A DNA stretch of 64,000 nucleotides from Brassica napus (GCF_020379485.1 NC_063438.1:5228024-5292023), one strand, 5' to 3'. Positions 47,181 through 59,526 are shown, counted from the stretch's first letter. Translations and numbers: made by a program. The notes: generated by a model from the letters alone, not told the origin.

Positions 47181-49064
47181 ATGCAGTCTCGCGCATGGTC
47201 GCGGCTAAAAAGTTACTACAGAAGAGCAACACTGCCCATATCAGACCATGTTAGATCCAACCAACTATCAAATCCGCTACGTTCGATTTCCTCTTCCAGC
47301 TATACCAAACCGAACGTAACACGACCCGAATGGCTGATCTCGAATCTATGCAAAGAAGGTAGAATCACAGAAGCACGCAAGCTGTTCGACGAATTGCCCG
47401 AGAGGGATGTGATCACATGGACGGATGTGATCAACGGGTATATCAAGTCAGGGAACATGAGAGAAGCTAGAGAGCTCTTCGATAGGTCCGATTCCAGGAA
47501 AAATGTCGTGACTTGGACAGCTATGGTTCGTGGGTACTTGCAATCCAAGCAATTCTCTGCAGCTGAGATGCTTTTCCAGGCGATGCCGGAGAGAAATATA
47601 GTTTCTTGGAACACTATGATTGATGGGTACGCTCAAAGCGGGAGAATCGACAAGGCCCTGGAGCTGTTCGATGAAATGCCTGAGAGAAACGTTGTTTCTT
47701 GGAATACGATGATTAAAGGGTTGGTGATGCGCGGGAGGATAGATGAGGCTATGGGTTTGTTCGAGAGGATGCCTGTAAGGGATGTTAAGTCTTGGACTGC
47801 TGTTGTTGATGGTTTGGCGAAGAACGGTAAGGTGGATGAAGCGAGGCGGGTTTTTGATTGTATGCCTGAGAGAAACATCGTTTCGTGGAACGCGATGATC
47901 ACTGGTTACGCACATAACAATAGGATAGAGGAAGCTGACCAACTCTTTCAAGTGATGCCAGAGAGAGACTTTGCTTCTTGGAATACGATGATCACAGGGT
48001 TTATACGGAATGGGGAAGTAGACAGAGCATGTGTTTTGTTTCACCGGATGCCTGAAAAGAATGTTATTTCCTGGACCACGATGATAACAGGATACGTTCA
48101 GGCTAAAGAAAACGAAAATGGGTTGAAGGTTTTCTCAAACATGTTGAGGGATGGTTGTGTTAAGCCTAACGTGGGAACTTATGTGAGTGTTTTAAGTGCA
48201 TGTAGTGACATGGCTGGTCTTGTGGAAGGGCGGCAGATTCACCAGTTGGTATCGAAGTCTGTCCACCAGAAGAACGAGATCGTGACTTCAGCGCTTATTA
48301 ACATGTACTCAAAATGTGGAGAGCTGGTAGCTGCGAGGAAGATATTCGACTCCGGGATGGTAAGCCAAAGGGATTTGATATCATGGAACAGTATGATTGC
48401 GGTTTATGCACACCACGGGCTTGGGAAAGAAGCGATTGAGATGTATGATCAGATGCGGAAACACGGGTTCAAACCCAGTGAGGTGACTTATCTTAACTTG
48501 CTATCCGCTTGCAGCCACGCCGGTTTGGTGGATAAAGGAATGGAGTTCTTTGAGGAGCTCGTGAGAGACAAGTCACTTTCTGTGCGTGAAGATCACTATA
48601 CCTGTGTAGTGGATCTCTTTGGTCGGGCTGGTAGATTGAAAGATGTGTTTAAGTTCATCAATAGTGTAGACGCTAAGCCATCAGGTTCCGTCTATGGAGC
48701 GCTCTTGTCGGCTTGTAATGTTCATGGAGAAGTGAGTATTGCTTCCGAGGTGGTGAAGAAGGTTCTGGAAACAGGGGCGGATGATGCTGGAACCTATGTA
48801 ATGATGTCTAATATATATAAAAGGAGTGGGAAAAGGGAGGAAGCTGCAGAGATGAGGATGAAGATGAAGGAGAGAGGGTTGAAGAAACCGCCAGGTTGTA
48901 GTTGGGTTAAAGTCGGGTTTGGGTGGCATGCTTTTGTAGTTGGAGACTTCTCTCATCCTCAGTTTGAAGCTCTTTATTGGGTAGTAACAGGTCTTAGCAA
49001 CAACACGAGAAAGAACATGACTTCAGATGTTGAAGAAGATAAGCTCTTACTTCTGTTCTTATAG
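47181..49064 (+). CDS. COD1: PLS-class PPR protein with E-type C-terminus, mitochondrial (At2g35030-like)
   Basis: A single-exon gene of 627 aa. Residues 1 to about 45 are Arg/Ser-rich, fitting a mitochondrial presequence. From about residue 50 there are tandem short and long PPR motifs such as RDVITWTDVINGYIKSG, RNIVSWNTMIDGYAQSG and KNVISWTTMITGYVQAKE. The C-terminus has E/E+ features (GCSWVKVGFGWHAFVVGDFS) and no DYW deaminase domain. Such proteins select C-to-U editing sites and borrow a deaminase in trans. By gene order it is the orthologue of At2g35030, which I recall as COD1, needed for cytochrome oxidase and editing of cox2 and nad4 transcripts. The symbol is from memory and should be treated with caution. 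Confidence 0.88.
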   Translation: MQSRAWSRLKSYYRRATLPISDHVRSNQLSNPLRSISSSSYTKPNVTRPEWLISNLCKEGRITEARKLFDELPERDVITWTDVINGYIKSGNMREARELFDRSDSRKNVVTWTAMVRGYLQSKQFSAAEMLFQAMPERNIVSWNTMIDGYAQSGRIDKALELFDEMPERNVVSWNTMIKGLVMRGRIDEAMGLFERMPVRDVKSWTAVVDGLAKNGKVDEARRVFDCMPERNIVSWNAMITGYAHNNRIEEADQLFQVMPERDFASWNTMITGFIRNGEVDRACVLFHRMPEKNVISWTTMITGYVQAKENENGLKVFSNMLRDGCVKPNVGTYVSVLSACSDMAGLVEGRQIHQLVSKSVHQKNEIVTSALINMYSKCGELVAARKIFDSGMVSQRDLISWNSMIAVYAHHGLGKEAIEMYDQMRKHGFKPSEVTYLNLLSACSHAGLVDKGMEFFEELVRDKSLSVREDHYTCVVDLFGRAGRLKDVFKFINSVDAKPSGSVYGALLSACNVHGEVSIASEVVKKVLETGADDAGTYVMMSNIYKRSGKREEAAEMRMKMKERGLKKPPGCSWVKVGFGWHAFVVGDFSHPQFEALYWVVTGLSNNTRKNMTSDVEEDKLLLLFL

Positions 49065-49512
49065 ATTTGTCTGATTCGATCTTTTACCATCTTATACTGA
49101 ATAATACAGTCATCCATTCTTCTTTGTTATATAAAAAATTGTTTTTGAGTGATACCCGCCAAATTTGGGACTTGGTGTTGGGTTACTCGACACAAATTTT
49201 TAAAGACGTTCAACTTCAAGATGTCTGGTAACACGAAACTAGTTAGTAAGAAAACTCGAGCTATCGACCGGTTAAAACTGACCGAGTGAACACACTAATC
49301 CTAAATTGAATGTATTGAGTCTCAGTCAAAAAGGCTAACCAATGCTAGTGTATAATAAAATAGGAGTATAACACATTCGGCAGGAACTACTATCTCCTGG
49401 CCAGTTACAACAGTTCATACATGGACCAAACTCAACAAGAAAAAGAAAAAAAAGAGAAACAAACAAACAAAAAGTAAAAAAGATGGCCAAATTTAAAGGA
49501 AGAGAAGGAAGA
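49065..49512. other. Convergent 3' ends of COD1-like and UDP-HexNAc pyrophosphorylase genes
   Basis: About 450 bp between two converging stop codons. It contains both 3' UTRs; nothing else is visible. Confidence 0.5.
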
Positions 49513-52500
49513 TTAGAGGGAGATCTCACATGGTGCGTGAAACGTTCTTCCGCGGCAAATCGCTTCCAGGTTTTCTCCAGCGTACGAGCACAGTGGTGAC
49601 ACTTCCACACCTATTTAAGCCATGATCATTAATACCAGTTGCTTTATAGTGATGAAAAATAAGCGTTGGATAGATGATAGATCTTTTACCCGTCGCATAT
49701 AAAGGTACGGAGTGTGTTAGAAATCCACCAGCTGCAATGACCCAACGTGTGTGCAGCCGTAGAACCAGCAGTTTCGCGCTTTCTGGCGTGTCGAAGCTCG
49801 ACCCGTTTGCATTCTTTACAGGCGCAAATTCTTCCTCCCTCAAGACCTATAAAGACGAGAATTAATCTTTTACAATTGAACGTATATATCGGTTTTGATG
49901 GTTTTCATTAAGAATAACAGAACACAATACCTCGAAGAGTGCAGTTGAAGGCGCATAGGGAAAGCAATCAAATATGAACTGTTCTAGTTTCACTCCCTCT
50001 ATAGAACCATTTATAGACGGTATCTTCTTCTCTGCCACATGGTAACTGCAAGAGTTTTTGATATCAGATATTATGAATATGTCAAATGTTTTCATATAGC
50101 AGGACTGAATTAGAGTGAAAGCATCTCTCACATGCTGTCTTTTTCCAGCCCGTTTGCAACTTGGTTAAGGAAATCCAGAGTGAACATGTGTAAGCACACC
50201 TGAAACATACTTACATTAGGATTAAACACATGCCACTTGCATAACAACACTCACTGTCCTTCCTTGCAGATTTTTAACATAACCAATGCATAAGTTGCAT
50301 AAAATGGAGCAATCACTAGCAATTATGTCTTAAAATTAACTTATAAGAACTTCAAAAGCATGTATAAGAGAGAGGAGTTTACGTTACTCCAGCAAAATTT
50401 AAGACGTCCTGTTTGTTGATTAGTTTCAGAAGCCATGGACTCATCAAGCTCTGTGTATTCAACCACGGTCAGAGGCCCGCCTTTTCCCCTCCTTACAAAT
50501 ACTCCTACCTTTTCTTGTGGATATGCCTGTTCTCATACAACAAACTTCTCGATTAAGACTTGACTTTGATTTGTCTTCCGATAAGCTAGATGCAAGAAGG
50601 TGAAAATTTAATGTAGGATATTGAACATTAGAAAGGTATATGAATACCTTACGGACTACTTTTGCAGCAGAAGCTGCACCTTTGTCGATGAAGTATCCTA
50701 GAAAAGTAGGGTCAGCTACTCGAACCTGTTTCCCAAGATTGCCGTTTATTGTTCCAATAGCCTAGAAGAATTGACGAAGTACTCGAATAAAGACTTGAAA
50801 GCATTGAAAGAGCTACCAGAACATTGTCAACACCATAGCAATCCACATACTTTATCCCCCTGGAAGCCATATCTTCTAATAACCCTGAATATTTTAGAGC
50901 TGGACAAACATATATAATGTTTCTGATCAGAATCAGAAAATGTTGAAAATACTATTTCCGATAACTAGAGCAGGAGGACTAAGAGGATACTTACCTGCAT
51001 AAACTCCCCCGTTCCCATCTGGAGCCTTGGCTAGCTAGTCACAAAGAATTGAAATTCAAAGGTCAGTGTCTTAAGGGTATAAAGTAACTGCTATAACATC
51101 AATAGCCGGCGTGTAAGTAGCTTGTTTACACATACACTGAAAGGTGTCTCCATGATAAACTTTCCATCCTTAGTAATGCAAGGTAGAGTTCCTTGTTGGA
51201 AAAATGTGACCTACAGAGAGTGAGATCGATATTGGTGTCCGCACAAAAGAGGAAACCGTAGACATGAACGAAAACTACGACTAAGAACCCTCTTACTTGA
51301 TCTGGCTCAAGGCCAAAGTACTTGTGAGTCTCGAAGAATTTTTGTGTTGGTTCGTGAGTAAATGGACTGGTCATTATATACCACTGTATTGCAACTGGGC
51401 GAGTTGGACCTGCTGCATTCAAAATGTCATGTGAAACAAGGTATCAAAAATGGTTTACTGTGCAGATACATGGAACGGTGGAGTTGTGAACTTTACCCTC
51501 ACTCATTGCCTGAGCAGCAAGCCTTTGGACACATAAGATCCTCTCAGCTTGAATCTGGAAAAGTGACTTCCCAGATGGCAGTCCGATATCTAAGGTGATA
51601 AAACTACTATGGTGAGGTAATAATAGATACCGGAAACAGTAAAACAAGTCATGTTATAGAATATTGCTCTAAACATGAGAAGCTGAACTTGCAAAGCCAA
51701 TTTTCAACTGTGTATAGAAGATGGACAGCAAAATTCAGAGCTGGAAGGAGAACTACTCACTATAACACCCTTTGGGATCTGAACTTCCAAGTCTTGTTCC
51801 CTGCCATTTTTTTTATAACCAGATCATTTCATGAGAACTTTATTCACATGGACGTACTGACAAACACTACATTCAAAACAAGCAACTAATATCTACTCAA
51901 ACGTAGCTTTTACCCCCTACATCTCGTTCAACTGGTCAACTCGCAATTCAGGTGATGGATGACAGACACTCCCATACGGATATCCACAGAAGTATATTCC
52001 CAAGGTACATTAAATGTTAAAGCAAATGGGAAAAGAAGATTACAGTATCCTATAAAGTATCTTTCAGGTCACGTGATAACCATTCTTTTTCATTATTAGG
52101 TGCTTAGATATCTAGAAGAAGGCACCGACGGGTAAGTTTTTTTTTTAAAGCACTCATGATTACTTTCAAATAAAGCCTTTATGGCCTCAACCCACAATTA
52201 TCAAAATAAAACATGTCAGACCCCAGCTTAAGCAATTATTGAGTAGGTAGCAAGCATCATTCCAACATCATTTCAGCCATAATGACGACCCATTCCAACC
52301 ATAATCCGAATATCATTAAAATCTACTCAACCAATTAGTGATTAGTACTTACTTAGAACTAATCCAAGAAAAAACAGATCAATGTTTTATTTCTAAAGCA
52401 AGATAAGACTCAAGAAAATAATAAGATGCAAGTAATAATTAAAGTAACCTGTCCACCAGATAAAAGCACCACACCCAATTTGCCTTCATAGATAGCCTTC

Positions 52501-53054
52501 AACCCCATCTTCCACCATTTTTCTTTCTCTTCCTTTCTTCTTTCCTCCACCGTCGACACACAACTCTCCGGCGGCGCCTCGATTGCCGCCGCTGGCAACC
52601 CTAACGAGGTCAAAAACAGAGCTCAAATTCAAATCTTCATATAATGCGTGTGAAAGAGGCTTAAACAATTTGATTCCAGGAAGATAAAACAAAAGTTAAT
52701 AAGTAAACCTTGGGAGTTAAATGAGCATCTGATGATCCGATCTATTCTCGGAAGATCCAAATTCTGCAAGAACAATAACGGATCACGCTTAAAATAATCT
52801 AATCAAAAATTCGATCAACACTCACTACCAATCTTCAGTTAATTCGCTGAATAGAGAATGCAAATCACCTCAATTTCAGTGACGAGGAGATGACGCTCTT
52901 CCGGTGAGAGCTCCTCCCAGAGAGCGAAGACATCTTCCTGTCCGTAGTCCTTGAGCCTCTCCACTAGCTCCTGATGAGGTGACGCCGTCGGCGGAGGAGG
53001 TGGCAGCGTCGTCGTCACGTCCGCGGTTTTAATCTCCGTCGTTGGCTCCTCCAT
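49513..53054 (-). CDS. UDP-N-acetylglucosamine pyrophosphorylase (GlcNAc1pUT2-like)
   Basis: Makes UDP-GlcNAc (and probably UDP-GalNAc or UDP-Glc) from UTP and the sugar 1-phosphate, supplying N-glycan and GPI synthesis. Fifteen exons on the minus strand: 53054-52869, 52763-52709, 52600-52449, 51800-51761, 51589-51497, 51412-51297, 51210-51136, 51034-50995, 50899-50817, 50725-50648, 50526-50383, 50199-50132, 50045-49931, 49846-49690 and 49610-49513. They sum to 499 aa (Arabidopsis At2g35020 is about 502). The nucleotide-binding signature LLSGGQGTRLGSSDPKG spans exons 3-4, at about residues 126-142. Further conserved blocks are WYIMTSPFTHEPT, GVDNVLVRVADP and KLEQFIFDCFPYA. Some acceptor sites have close alternatives, so single-codon differences are possible. 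Confidence 0.93.
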
Positions 53055-53458
53055 CGTCGTCGTCTATCGAACGTCAATCACAGTCTAGAGGATTTTATAG
53101 TACCAAAGAGAGAGAGAGACGATGAATTAAATTAATCAACGTGTTAATAGTATTCGTAAATGACCATAATACCCTCCTTCAAAGTCAAAGTCAAAGTCCT
53201 CCGACAATTTGTTGGCCTAACCCTCCTTTTGGCTCCGCAGGTTCCGGCGCCCATTTATAATTAACTTGCATATATCCTTTTGATAAATATCAAGCTTTCA
53301 TGTATTTGTCTGAACTTTAACGCATATATTTTGAGATCCTCATTTCCATTCCAGTGGTATTTTACATACATTCCACACCTTTGATTCCTGGTTAAATCAT
53401 ATGATCCAATCTACTCATGCATTTGGAGAAGACCACATGGGAATTTCAGCTAAAGTCA

Positions 53459-53830
53459 TGTTCGTTTGGTTGCCGCAGATTTCGGCGTCAGCGTCTGCGT
53501 CGGCGGCGGCGGCAGCGTCAATGAGGACAATTGTTGTTTGTTTCGCAGACGCTGACGCTGCCACAGATTATTATTCGTTTAGAAGACGCAGGAAGTTGAG
53601 GTCGACACCGACGCTGCCGCAGGAAGCATATTTTTGTAAATAATGAATTAGGTTAAGGGTAAAATAGTAAATTACGTTATTGGCCGCAGGTTTTATGTCA
53701 CGGCCGCAGCTTTTATTGGCGTTCGGACGCGGCGTCAGACGCAGCTTCCTGCATCAACGAAACGAACAAGAGTTGACACAGAATGTTAACGCTGCCGCTG
53801 CCGCTGGTACCTGCGGCAACCAAACGAACA
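53459..53830. mobile_element. MITE with 20-bp perfect terminal inverted repeats
   Basis: TGTTCGTTTGGTTGCCGCAG at 53459-53478 is the exact reverse complement of 53811-53830. The 372-bp interior is unusually GC-rich for this spacer, with GCGTCAGCGTCTGCGTC-like repeats in both orientations. I could not define a convincing target duplication. An open frame at 53401-53643 is a product of the GCG repeats. The preceding 53055-53458 is the promoter side of the pyrophosphorylase gene. Confidence 0.7.
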
Positions 53831-53992
53831 GTCCTTAAACCATATGAGCCCCAACAAGTCAGCGCACTCTGGTTTAATATCACTGGGCAGATTGTGAAAC
53901 AAGGAAGAAACAGATGCTTGGCACTTGTTTTATCGAACTGGGATTGTTTTAAACTACGGGCTTGCAAGTTGCAACTATTTCAACATTTGTGT

Positions 53993-54292
53993 TCACTTGT
54001 AGCTATTCCATGAGATTCTTCATCTTCATGACATTTTGTGCCCACAATCTCAGCCTTTTTCGAGCCTTCTTTGAAGAACTGCAGTATTGGCTGCACCATA
54101 AATGTTCATGAGATTGGTATCCGAATGCTTGTTTATTTAAACATCAAAACATTTTTTTAAAGAAAAATATCAAAACATTTGTTCCTGCTAATATTGTAGG
54201 TTATGTTTTGAAAGGAAGGCTAATGAAGCTCTCACCACAGATGACAGATGTGATACCCAACTTGCTGACAGTCTTTGAAAGTCCACCCAACA
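53993..54292 (-). pseudogene. Thioredoxin o1 relic
   Basis: Two exon remnants are readable on the minus strand. The first, about 54292-54236, gives GLSKTVSKLGITSV, matching the thioredoxin helix and strand before the cis-proline. The second, about 54090-53993, gives QPILQFFKEGSKKAEIVG, then after a frame change KMKNLME, a premature TAG where Gln is expected, and a shifted end. This is the C-terminal half of mitochondrial thioredoxin o. The WCGPC active-site exon is not visible. In Arabidopsis, TRXO1 (At2g35010) lies at exactly this place, between the pyrophosphorylase and ATL9, so this is best read as the decayed syntenic copy. Confidence 0.7.
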
Positions 54293-55399
54293 GATATGCA
54301 ATGGATAATGTCCATTGTTCCTTGTGTTATGGGCTTCAGTAAAATTCGGTTCAGCAATGGTTACGTTGCTTATAGTGACTCTTGAAAGTAGTGAGTTGAA
54401 TCTTGTGTATTGCTCCTAAAGCCTCTATGTTTCATTAATGTTTCTATATAGTCCGGATAACACCCGAATTTTAATTAAAAATTGACAGATTAAATAAGTT
54501 ATATAAGAAAAATTATAAAGTCAACGATGATGATGGCGATTTACATGGACTGATCAGATTTGAAATGGTATATTGTTCTTCTTTTCTATAAGTTTCAACA
54601 ACTATAAAAGATAGTTATGGTTGTCACGTCGTACCTCATACTAAATTGACTATTTTCTTTTTGTTGGAACCGAAAATCATTAGATTCCCTAAGGCCTACT
54701 ACCATTGTATGTCTGAAATCTATATACCAAAATTACTAGAGACACCTGAAATTTTTGACTGGATTGTGTAACCCGTTTCTTAGCAGCTATGTTGGTGATT
54801 CCCACGTTCTAGAGGGAGGATTCTACCAAAATTAAATATCATTTTCTCGAATCCAGTTATAATCCAATCCAAGACCAGTTCACTGAAAATAGATAAATTA
54901 AAATTAGTTAACTAAACATAGGAGATAACATGTTCAATATTGTAGGTTGATTTGTTTAATCCTATTTTCATGTCATGAATATAATATAGATATTAGATAG
55001 AAGACTTGCCTGTCTGGATCCATGTATTTAAAGTTGTTTAATTAAAAAAGTAACTTATTATATTTTAATTTTATAAGATTTTCTAATTCTTTTTGGAATA
55101 TGCGGTCACGAGTAATAATTGTGTAATGAAGTTGATGTTCTTTCCTAGCTATAAAAATACAAAAAATGGATGGATACACATACACTAGGCTTTTTGAAAG
55201 TCAAAGTTGTGAACAGATCAGATCAGATTAAATCAAATAGAATTCCCTTTTAATAATTTACCCCAAGTGGTATAATCCACAGTGACGTAGCCACTCTTTA
55301 CACCCCTCCGTGGATTTCACAACCAGACGTTGACGCTTCCACCATATAATCTTCACGCCAATAAACATTTCTCCTCCACTTGCATACGATGATAATCAT
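54293..55399. other. Spacer upstream of the ATL9-like gene
   Basis: AT-rich with no recognisable gene. The last ~150 bp, which contain CCATATAATC near 55342 and a pyrimidine-rich stretch, are the likely ATL9 promoter and leader. Confidence 0.4.
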
Positions 55400-56506
55400 A
55401 TGGCGATCATTTACAACCGTTGGATCCCAAGGAGCGGTTCATTACTACTCCTCTTGCTCTTGCTCCATTCCTTACCGTATGGATCAGGTCAGCCCACACC
55501 GCCTGTTCCCCAAACGAGAGCCAGCGACCCGGTTGTTATAGTGATAACGGTCTTGTTCTTCGTTATCTTCAGCATGGTCTTCGGCTCCATCTTCTGCCGC
55601 CGAAGCTCCGTGTACTCGAGGCCTTCGGTTTTTGGACTCACCGACGCAGATGCTGCAGTGGGCGTTGTCAGGATCAGGAGGTCGGCGGCGCGTGGACTCG
55701 CACCGGAGGTGATAGAGTCGTTCCCGACGTTTATCTACTCGGACGTGAAGGCGGTGAGGATCGGGAAAGGCGGCGTGGAGTGTGCGGTTTGTCTCTGCGA
55801 GTTTGAGGACGAGGAAACGCTACGTTTGATGCCTCCTTGTTGCCACGTGTTCCACGCTGATTGCGTTGACGTCTGGCTCTCGGAACGTTCCACGTGTCCT
55901 CTCTGTAGAGCTGATCTTGTCCAGAAACAGGGTGACGGTGGTAGCGACTTGAGTTCGGATCCGGGTACGGTTTCGTCGGGTTCGGATCCTGAGAGAGGGG
56001 TCTTGGAAGCTTCCGACAGGCATCTGCTGGACGGCGTGACGTGGACCAATAGTAACAACATAACGCCTCGGTCAAAGTCAACGGGTTTAGCCAGCTGGAG
56101 TATAACCGGTCTTTTGTTCCCGAGGTCTCACTCGACCGGACATTCGCTGGTTCAACCGGTTGGAGATCTCGACCGGTTTACGCTGAGGTTGCCGGATGAT
56201 GTACATAGGCAGCTGATGAAGACGAGGACGATAAGAAACGTGACGTTACCTCAGGCGAGGAGTTCACGGAGCGGTTACAGAAGCGGTAGTGTCGGGAGCG
56301 GGACAGGCGGCGTGTTCTCGTACGGTCGGAAGGATCATAATCACAACCGGCGGCTGCATTCTCTATCTTTCTCCTTCTCTTTCCGAAGTGGTTCTGTTCG
56401 GTCTACTTTCGGTGGAGATACGGTGGCTCCGCCGAAGAATTTTCCGGCGGCTACTGAATCTGGTGAACGGTCTTTTGAACGGCTCCGACCAGATGAGCGA
56501 GTGTAA
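55400..56506 (+). CDS. ATL9: ATL-family RING-H2 E3 ubiquitin ligase (ATL9-like)
   Basis: ATL proteins are membrane-anchored E3 ubiquitin ligases; Arabidopsis ATL9 is chitin-induced and acts in defence. Intronless, 368 aa, as usual for the family. Residues 1-30 look like a signal peptide with a run of leucines. A transmembrane segment follows at about 44-66 (VVIVITVLFFVIFSMVFGSI). The GLD-type motif is ARGLAPEVIESFPTF. The RING-H2 finger has Cys128, Cys131, Cys147, His149, His152, Cys155, Cys166 and Cys169, with Pro167 after the seventh ligand. The C-terminal half is Ser/Arg-rich with RSHSTGHSLVQPVGDLDRFT, a block shared with the paralogue at 59527. It ends with RLRPDERV. Confidence 0.92.
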   Translation: MAIIYNRWIPRSGSLLLLLLLLHSLPYGSGQPTPPVPQTRASDPVVIVITVLFFVIFSMVFGSIFCRRSSVYSRPSVFGLTDADAAVGVVRIRRSAARGLAPEVIESFPTFIYSDVKAVRIGKGGVECAVCLCEFEDEETLRLMPPCCHVFHADCVDVWLSERSTCPLCRADLVQKQGDGGSDLSSDPGTVSSGSDPERGVLEASDRHLLDGVTWTNSNNITPRSKSTGLASWSITGLLFPRSHSTGHSLVQPVGDLDRFTLRLPDDVHRQLMKTRTIRNVTLPQARSSRSGYRSGSVGSGTGGVFSYGRKDHNHNRRLHSLSFSFSFRSGSVRSTFGGDTVAPPKNFPAATESGERSFERLRPDERV

Positions 56507-56960
56507 ATAAGATTCTTGAATGTTTCTGCCTTTTGATTGCTTTTTACCATAACCAACAAACATGACAAATATTCTTTTGTTGAAAAAGTTTCGTTTGATA
56601 ATCATCAGGTTTCTGAAACAAAAACATTGTATGTGTGTGAGATTGTTAATATTTGAAGTGTATGTATTATACAATGAGCGAGAGCTTTCTTAAAGCTTAG
56701 TTCACCAATACAAAATGAAAAAAGCATTTCAAGAAATATGATGAGATATTCAGTTCGTTTCATTACAAACATTTTGAAGTTCAGATAATTGAAACCAGAA
56801 CCAAGCCAAAGTCACTACGATTCTATGGCAAGAGCTTCTATTTTCTAGCTATAGCCTATATGATGATCACATTGTGACCTGATACCAATTTGAATGTCTA
56901 AAATTCTTTTTTGGAAAGTTAACCCTAACTTTTTTGTTAACCATTTATAACATTTACTTG

Positions 56961-58560
56961 GTAGTAACCCGTGTCGTGCACGAAGTGAAATAGTTTATTG
57001 AATTATTTATTTTATGTTGTATTAAGGGATTTGTTGTCTATCTTTTATGGGGGTGGACATTCATATATTTGTTCGAATTCAGTTAATCTATTCGAATTTC
57101 TAATTTTTAGAGTTACAAATTTAAATTGTATTTGAATATTTACAAATTTTTGTTTGAATTTGGTTCGAATCATTGGTTTGATTCGGATTTGAGTTTTGTA
57201 CCCACTTTAATTATGTATTTAAAAAAAATTCAAATATACTTAAATCCTCAAAATCCGAAAATAAAATAATATAAAACATAAAAAAAATTAATAATGTAAG
57301 ACTAACTATTTAAATTTACATAATAATTAGTTTAATTTAAATATTTGGATGGATAATAAATAAATATTTTCAGTATTTTGAACATTTTCTCTTATTTTTT
57401 ATATTTACTTCTGACTATGTTGATAATTTAGATATTTTCATATTTTTGAATATCTAATAGATATAAAATTTAAAATAATTTTACATATTTAAGTATATAA
57501 TTGTGATTTAGATACTTTTGGTATCCCAAATATTTTAGTTTGGATCAGATTCGTGTATGGTTATCTGGATATTAAACTTTTCAAACCATATGAGTAATTA
57601 ATCAGTTTTATTTTGTGTTTAGTATTACTTTCAAATCTAGTTCGGTTCTTTGAATCCATGTATTTTACCCAAACTTACTTTCTCTACTAATATAAAGCAA
57701 AATAAAATAAATGTAAAACAAATATTCTAGGTTTATTTACCATACATAATTACTGGACCATACTTTAAGAATACCAATAAAAATGGATGGCGTCGTGTCA
57801 ATATTGGTTAGCATGTTACAAAATTGACGTAGTCTATAACTAACAACGTGTATTTTCTTATAATTTTTTTTGGTACATATAATAAAAACACAAAAAATCG
57901 AGTGAAAATTGTTACAGTTGCATGGAAAATAATGTGATCTCTTCACTCGATACTTTAATTCTATTTTTCAATTGATTCATGAGTTTTCTTTTCTTTTAAA
58001 GCTTTTCTGATTTCTGATTATTTTTTAATAATCTGATTATGTTTTTAATTCTTTGTCTGAGATGAAAACTTCGTAAAAAAAAAATCAATATTTGGCTAAA
58101 CTAAAGATCCGACTTTATGTGTAGTGTTTTTTACCTCAGTTTACTTAATTCATAACATTAAGCTTCGTGTGCATAATCTTCAACCATGGCTAAGTTCGGC
58201 AAGATACAAAACTTTCAATTTATAAAACATTCTCATTCCAACATTTTAGTTTATGCAAATCTTAATGATTTTATAAATTATTTCTTTCAAAATGATATTA
58301 TTATGAAGAAAATTTTAGTTACTAATACAAGGGTTAAAATAACAGGAACTAAAAAGACATGATTTAAAAAAAAATAGTGCAAACACATTAAATTATCCGC
58401 GGTAGAGTTAAAAAAATTAGTATGTGAACGCATTAATTATTAAATGACTGTGAAACCAATACGTAAACATACTTAAATTGAATTTGATGTGAAACTGCCA
58501 CATAGCAAATATAGTATGAACGCATTAATGACAAATATTTTTATTTTAATATATAGAGGA
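56961..58560 (-). mobile_element. Degenerate Helitron (minus strand)
   Basis: On the minus strand the 5' end is TC (TCCTCTATATATTAAAATAA) after an A at 58561. At the other end, CGTGCACGACACGGGTTACTAC resembles the hairpin and tail of crucifer Helitrons, but the last bases are CTAC rather than CTAG and the site is not followed by T. Length would be about 1600 bp. It is AT-rich with no coding frame. It lies between the two ATL paralogues; 56507-56960 is the ATL9 3' flank. Confidence 0.5.
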
Positions 58561-59526
58561 TGTCAAATCTTGAAATGTATTTTGGCAAAATTATAATACA
58601 ATATTTATTCAATAATTGAGGATTAAGGAAAAAGAGTAAAACATATATTGGCTAGTATACAAAGAAACATGTGTAGCTCAATATAACCCACAAAATGAAT
58701 AAACTTATAAATCCAAAATTTTATACTAATATCAAAAGTTTAAATGCAAAAAAAAAACCGAAATTATCAAAATTTTAATATATTTCAGCACAAAAATATC
58801 ATATTTAAATTTAGAGAAGTAAATACGATTCAATATACCCAAGTGATAACCAAATTGACTTGATATTATATATTTAAATTACAAATATAATTAAAATAAC
58901 ATAATATTATTTAAAATAAATTATACATATAAATTACAAATAAAGTTAATTATTAATATTTTTTATAATATGTATATTTTGTAATATTACGAATACGTTA
59001 CGCATGTTATCAATATCAATCATTACCGTATGTAAAAAGTGTCACGTGACACTAGAGGAGTGGTTGATACCTAATTAAATTAAATTTACCCCCAGCAAAT
59101 TTCATGTTTAAGAAAAGTCAGTTTCTTTCCTTGAATCTTAATTGACAGTTGGCATTTCCTAAGATTTTCAATGGTCTGAGGAATTACTCGAAGATTTATA
59201 CAGAAACCAACAAATTGGTCAAACACATACTATATAAACTTTAAGAAGATTTTGTATTCTCTTACAACACAGTAGGTAATAAATATCTCATTAGTCATCA
59301 TTATACATCAATTTAAGAAGATTTTGTATTCTTTTACAATTTGGTTTATGCCAAACTAATTTTGTTTTTGCATATCAACTTATTCATTATATGCAATGTT
59401 TGATATAAAAATCGAGTAGCCACAAGTTTTGAGAGTTCAGATTACGTCCTCGTAATTTTGTTTATCTATAAAGCTAGAAAAAGAAGAAAAAAAAATGAAT
59501 TGTTAAACTATCTCGAAGCAGTAGAT
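58561..59526. other. Spacer upstream of the ATL38-like gene
   Basis: AT-rich with no gene. A segment AATTTAAGAAGATTTTGTATTCT is repeated at about 59240 and 59312. The start of the following gene is placed at 59527 because the frame before it has no ATG. Confidence 0.4.

Noticed and set aside
47300..48956. Several long antisense frames over the intronless PPR gene
   Set aside because: They are shadows of the PPR repeats; no start context, domain or splice support.
53401..53643. Open frame rich in Ser/Ala (SASASASAAAAAS)
   Set aside because: It is produced by GCG/GTC repeats inside a MITE and has no recognisable domain.
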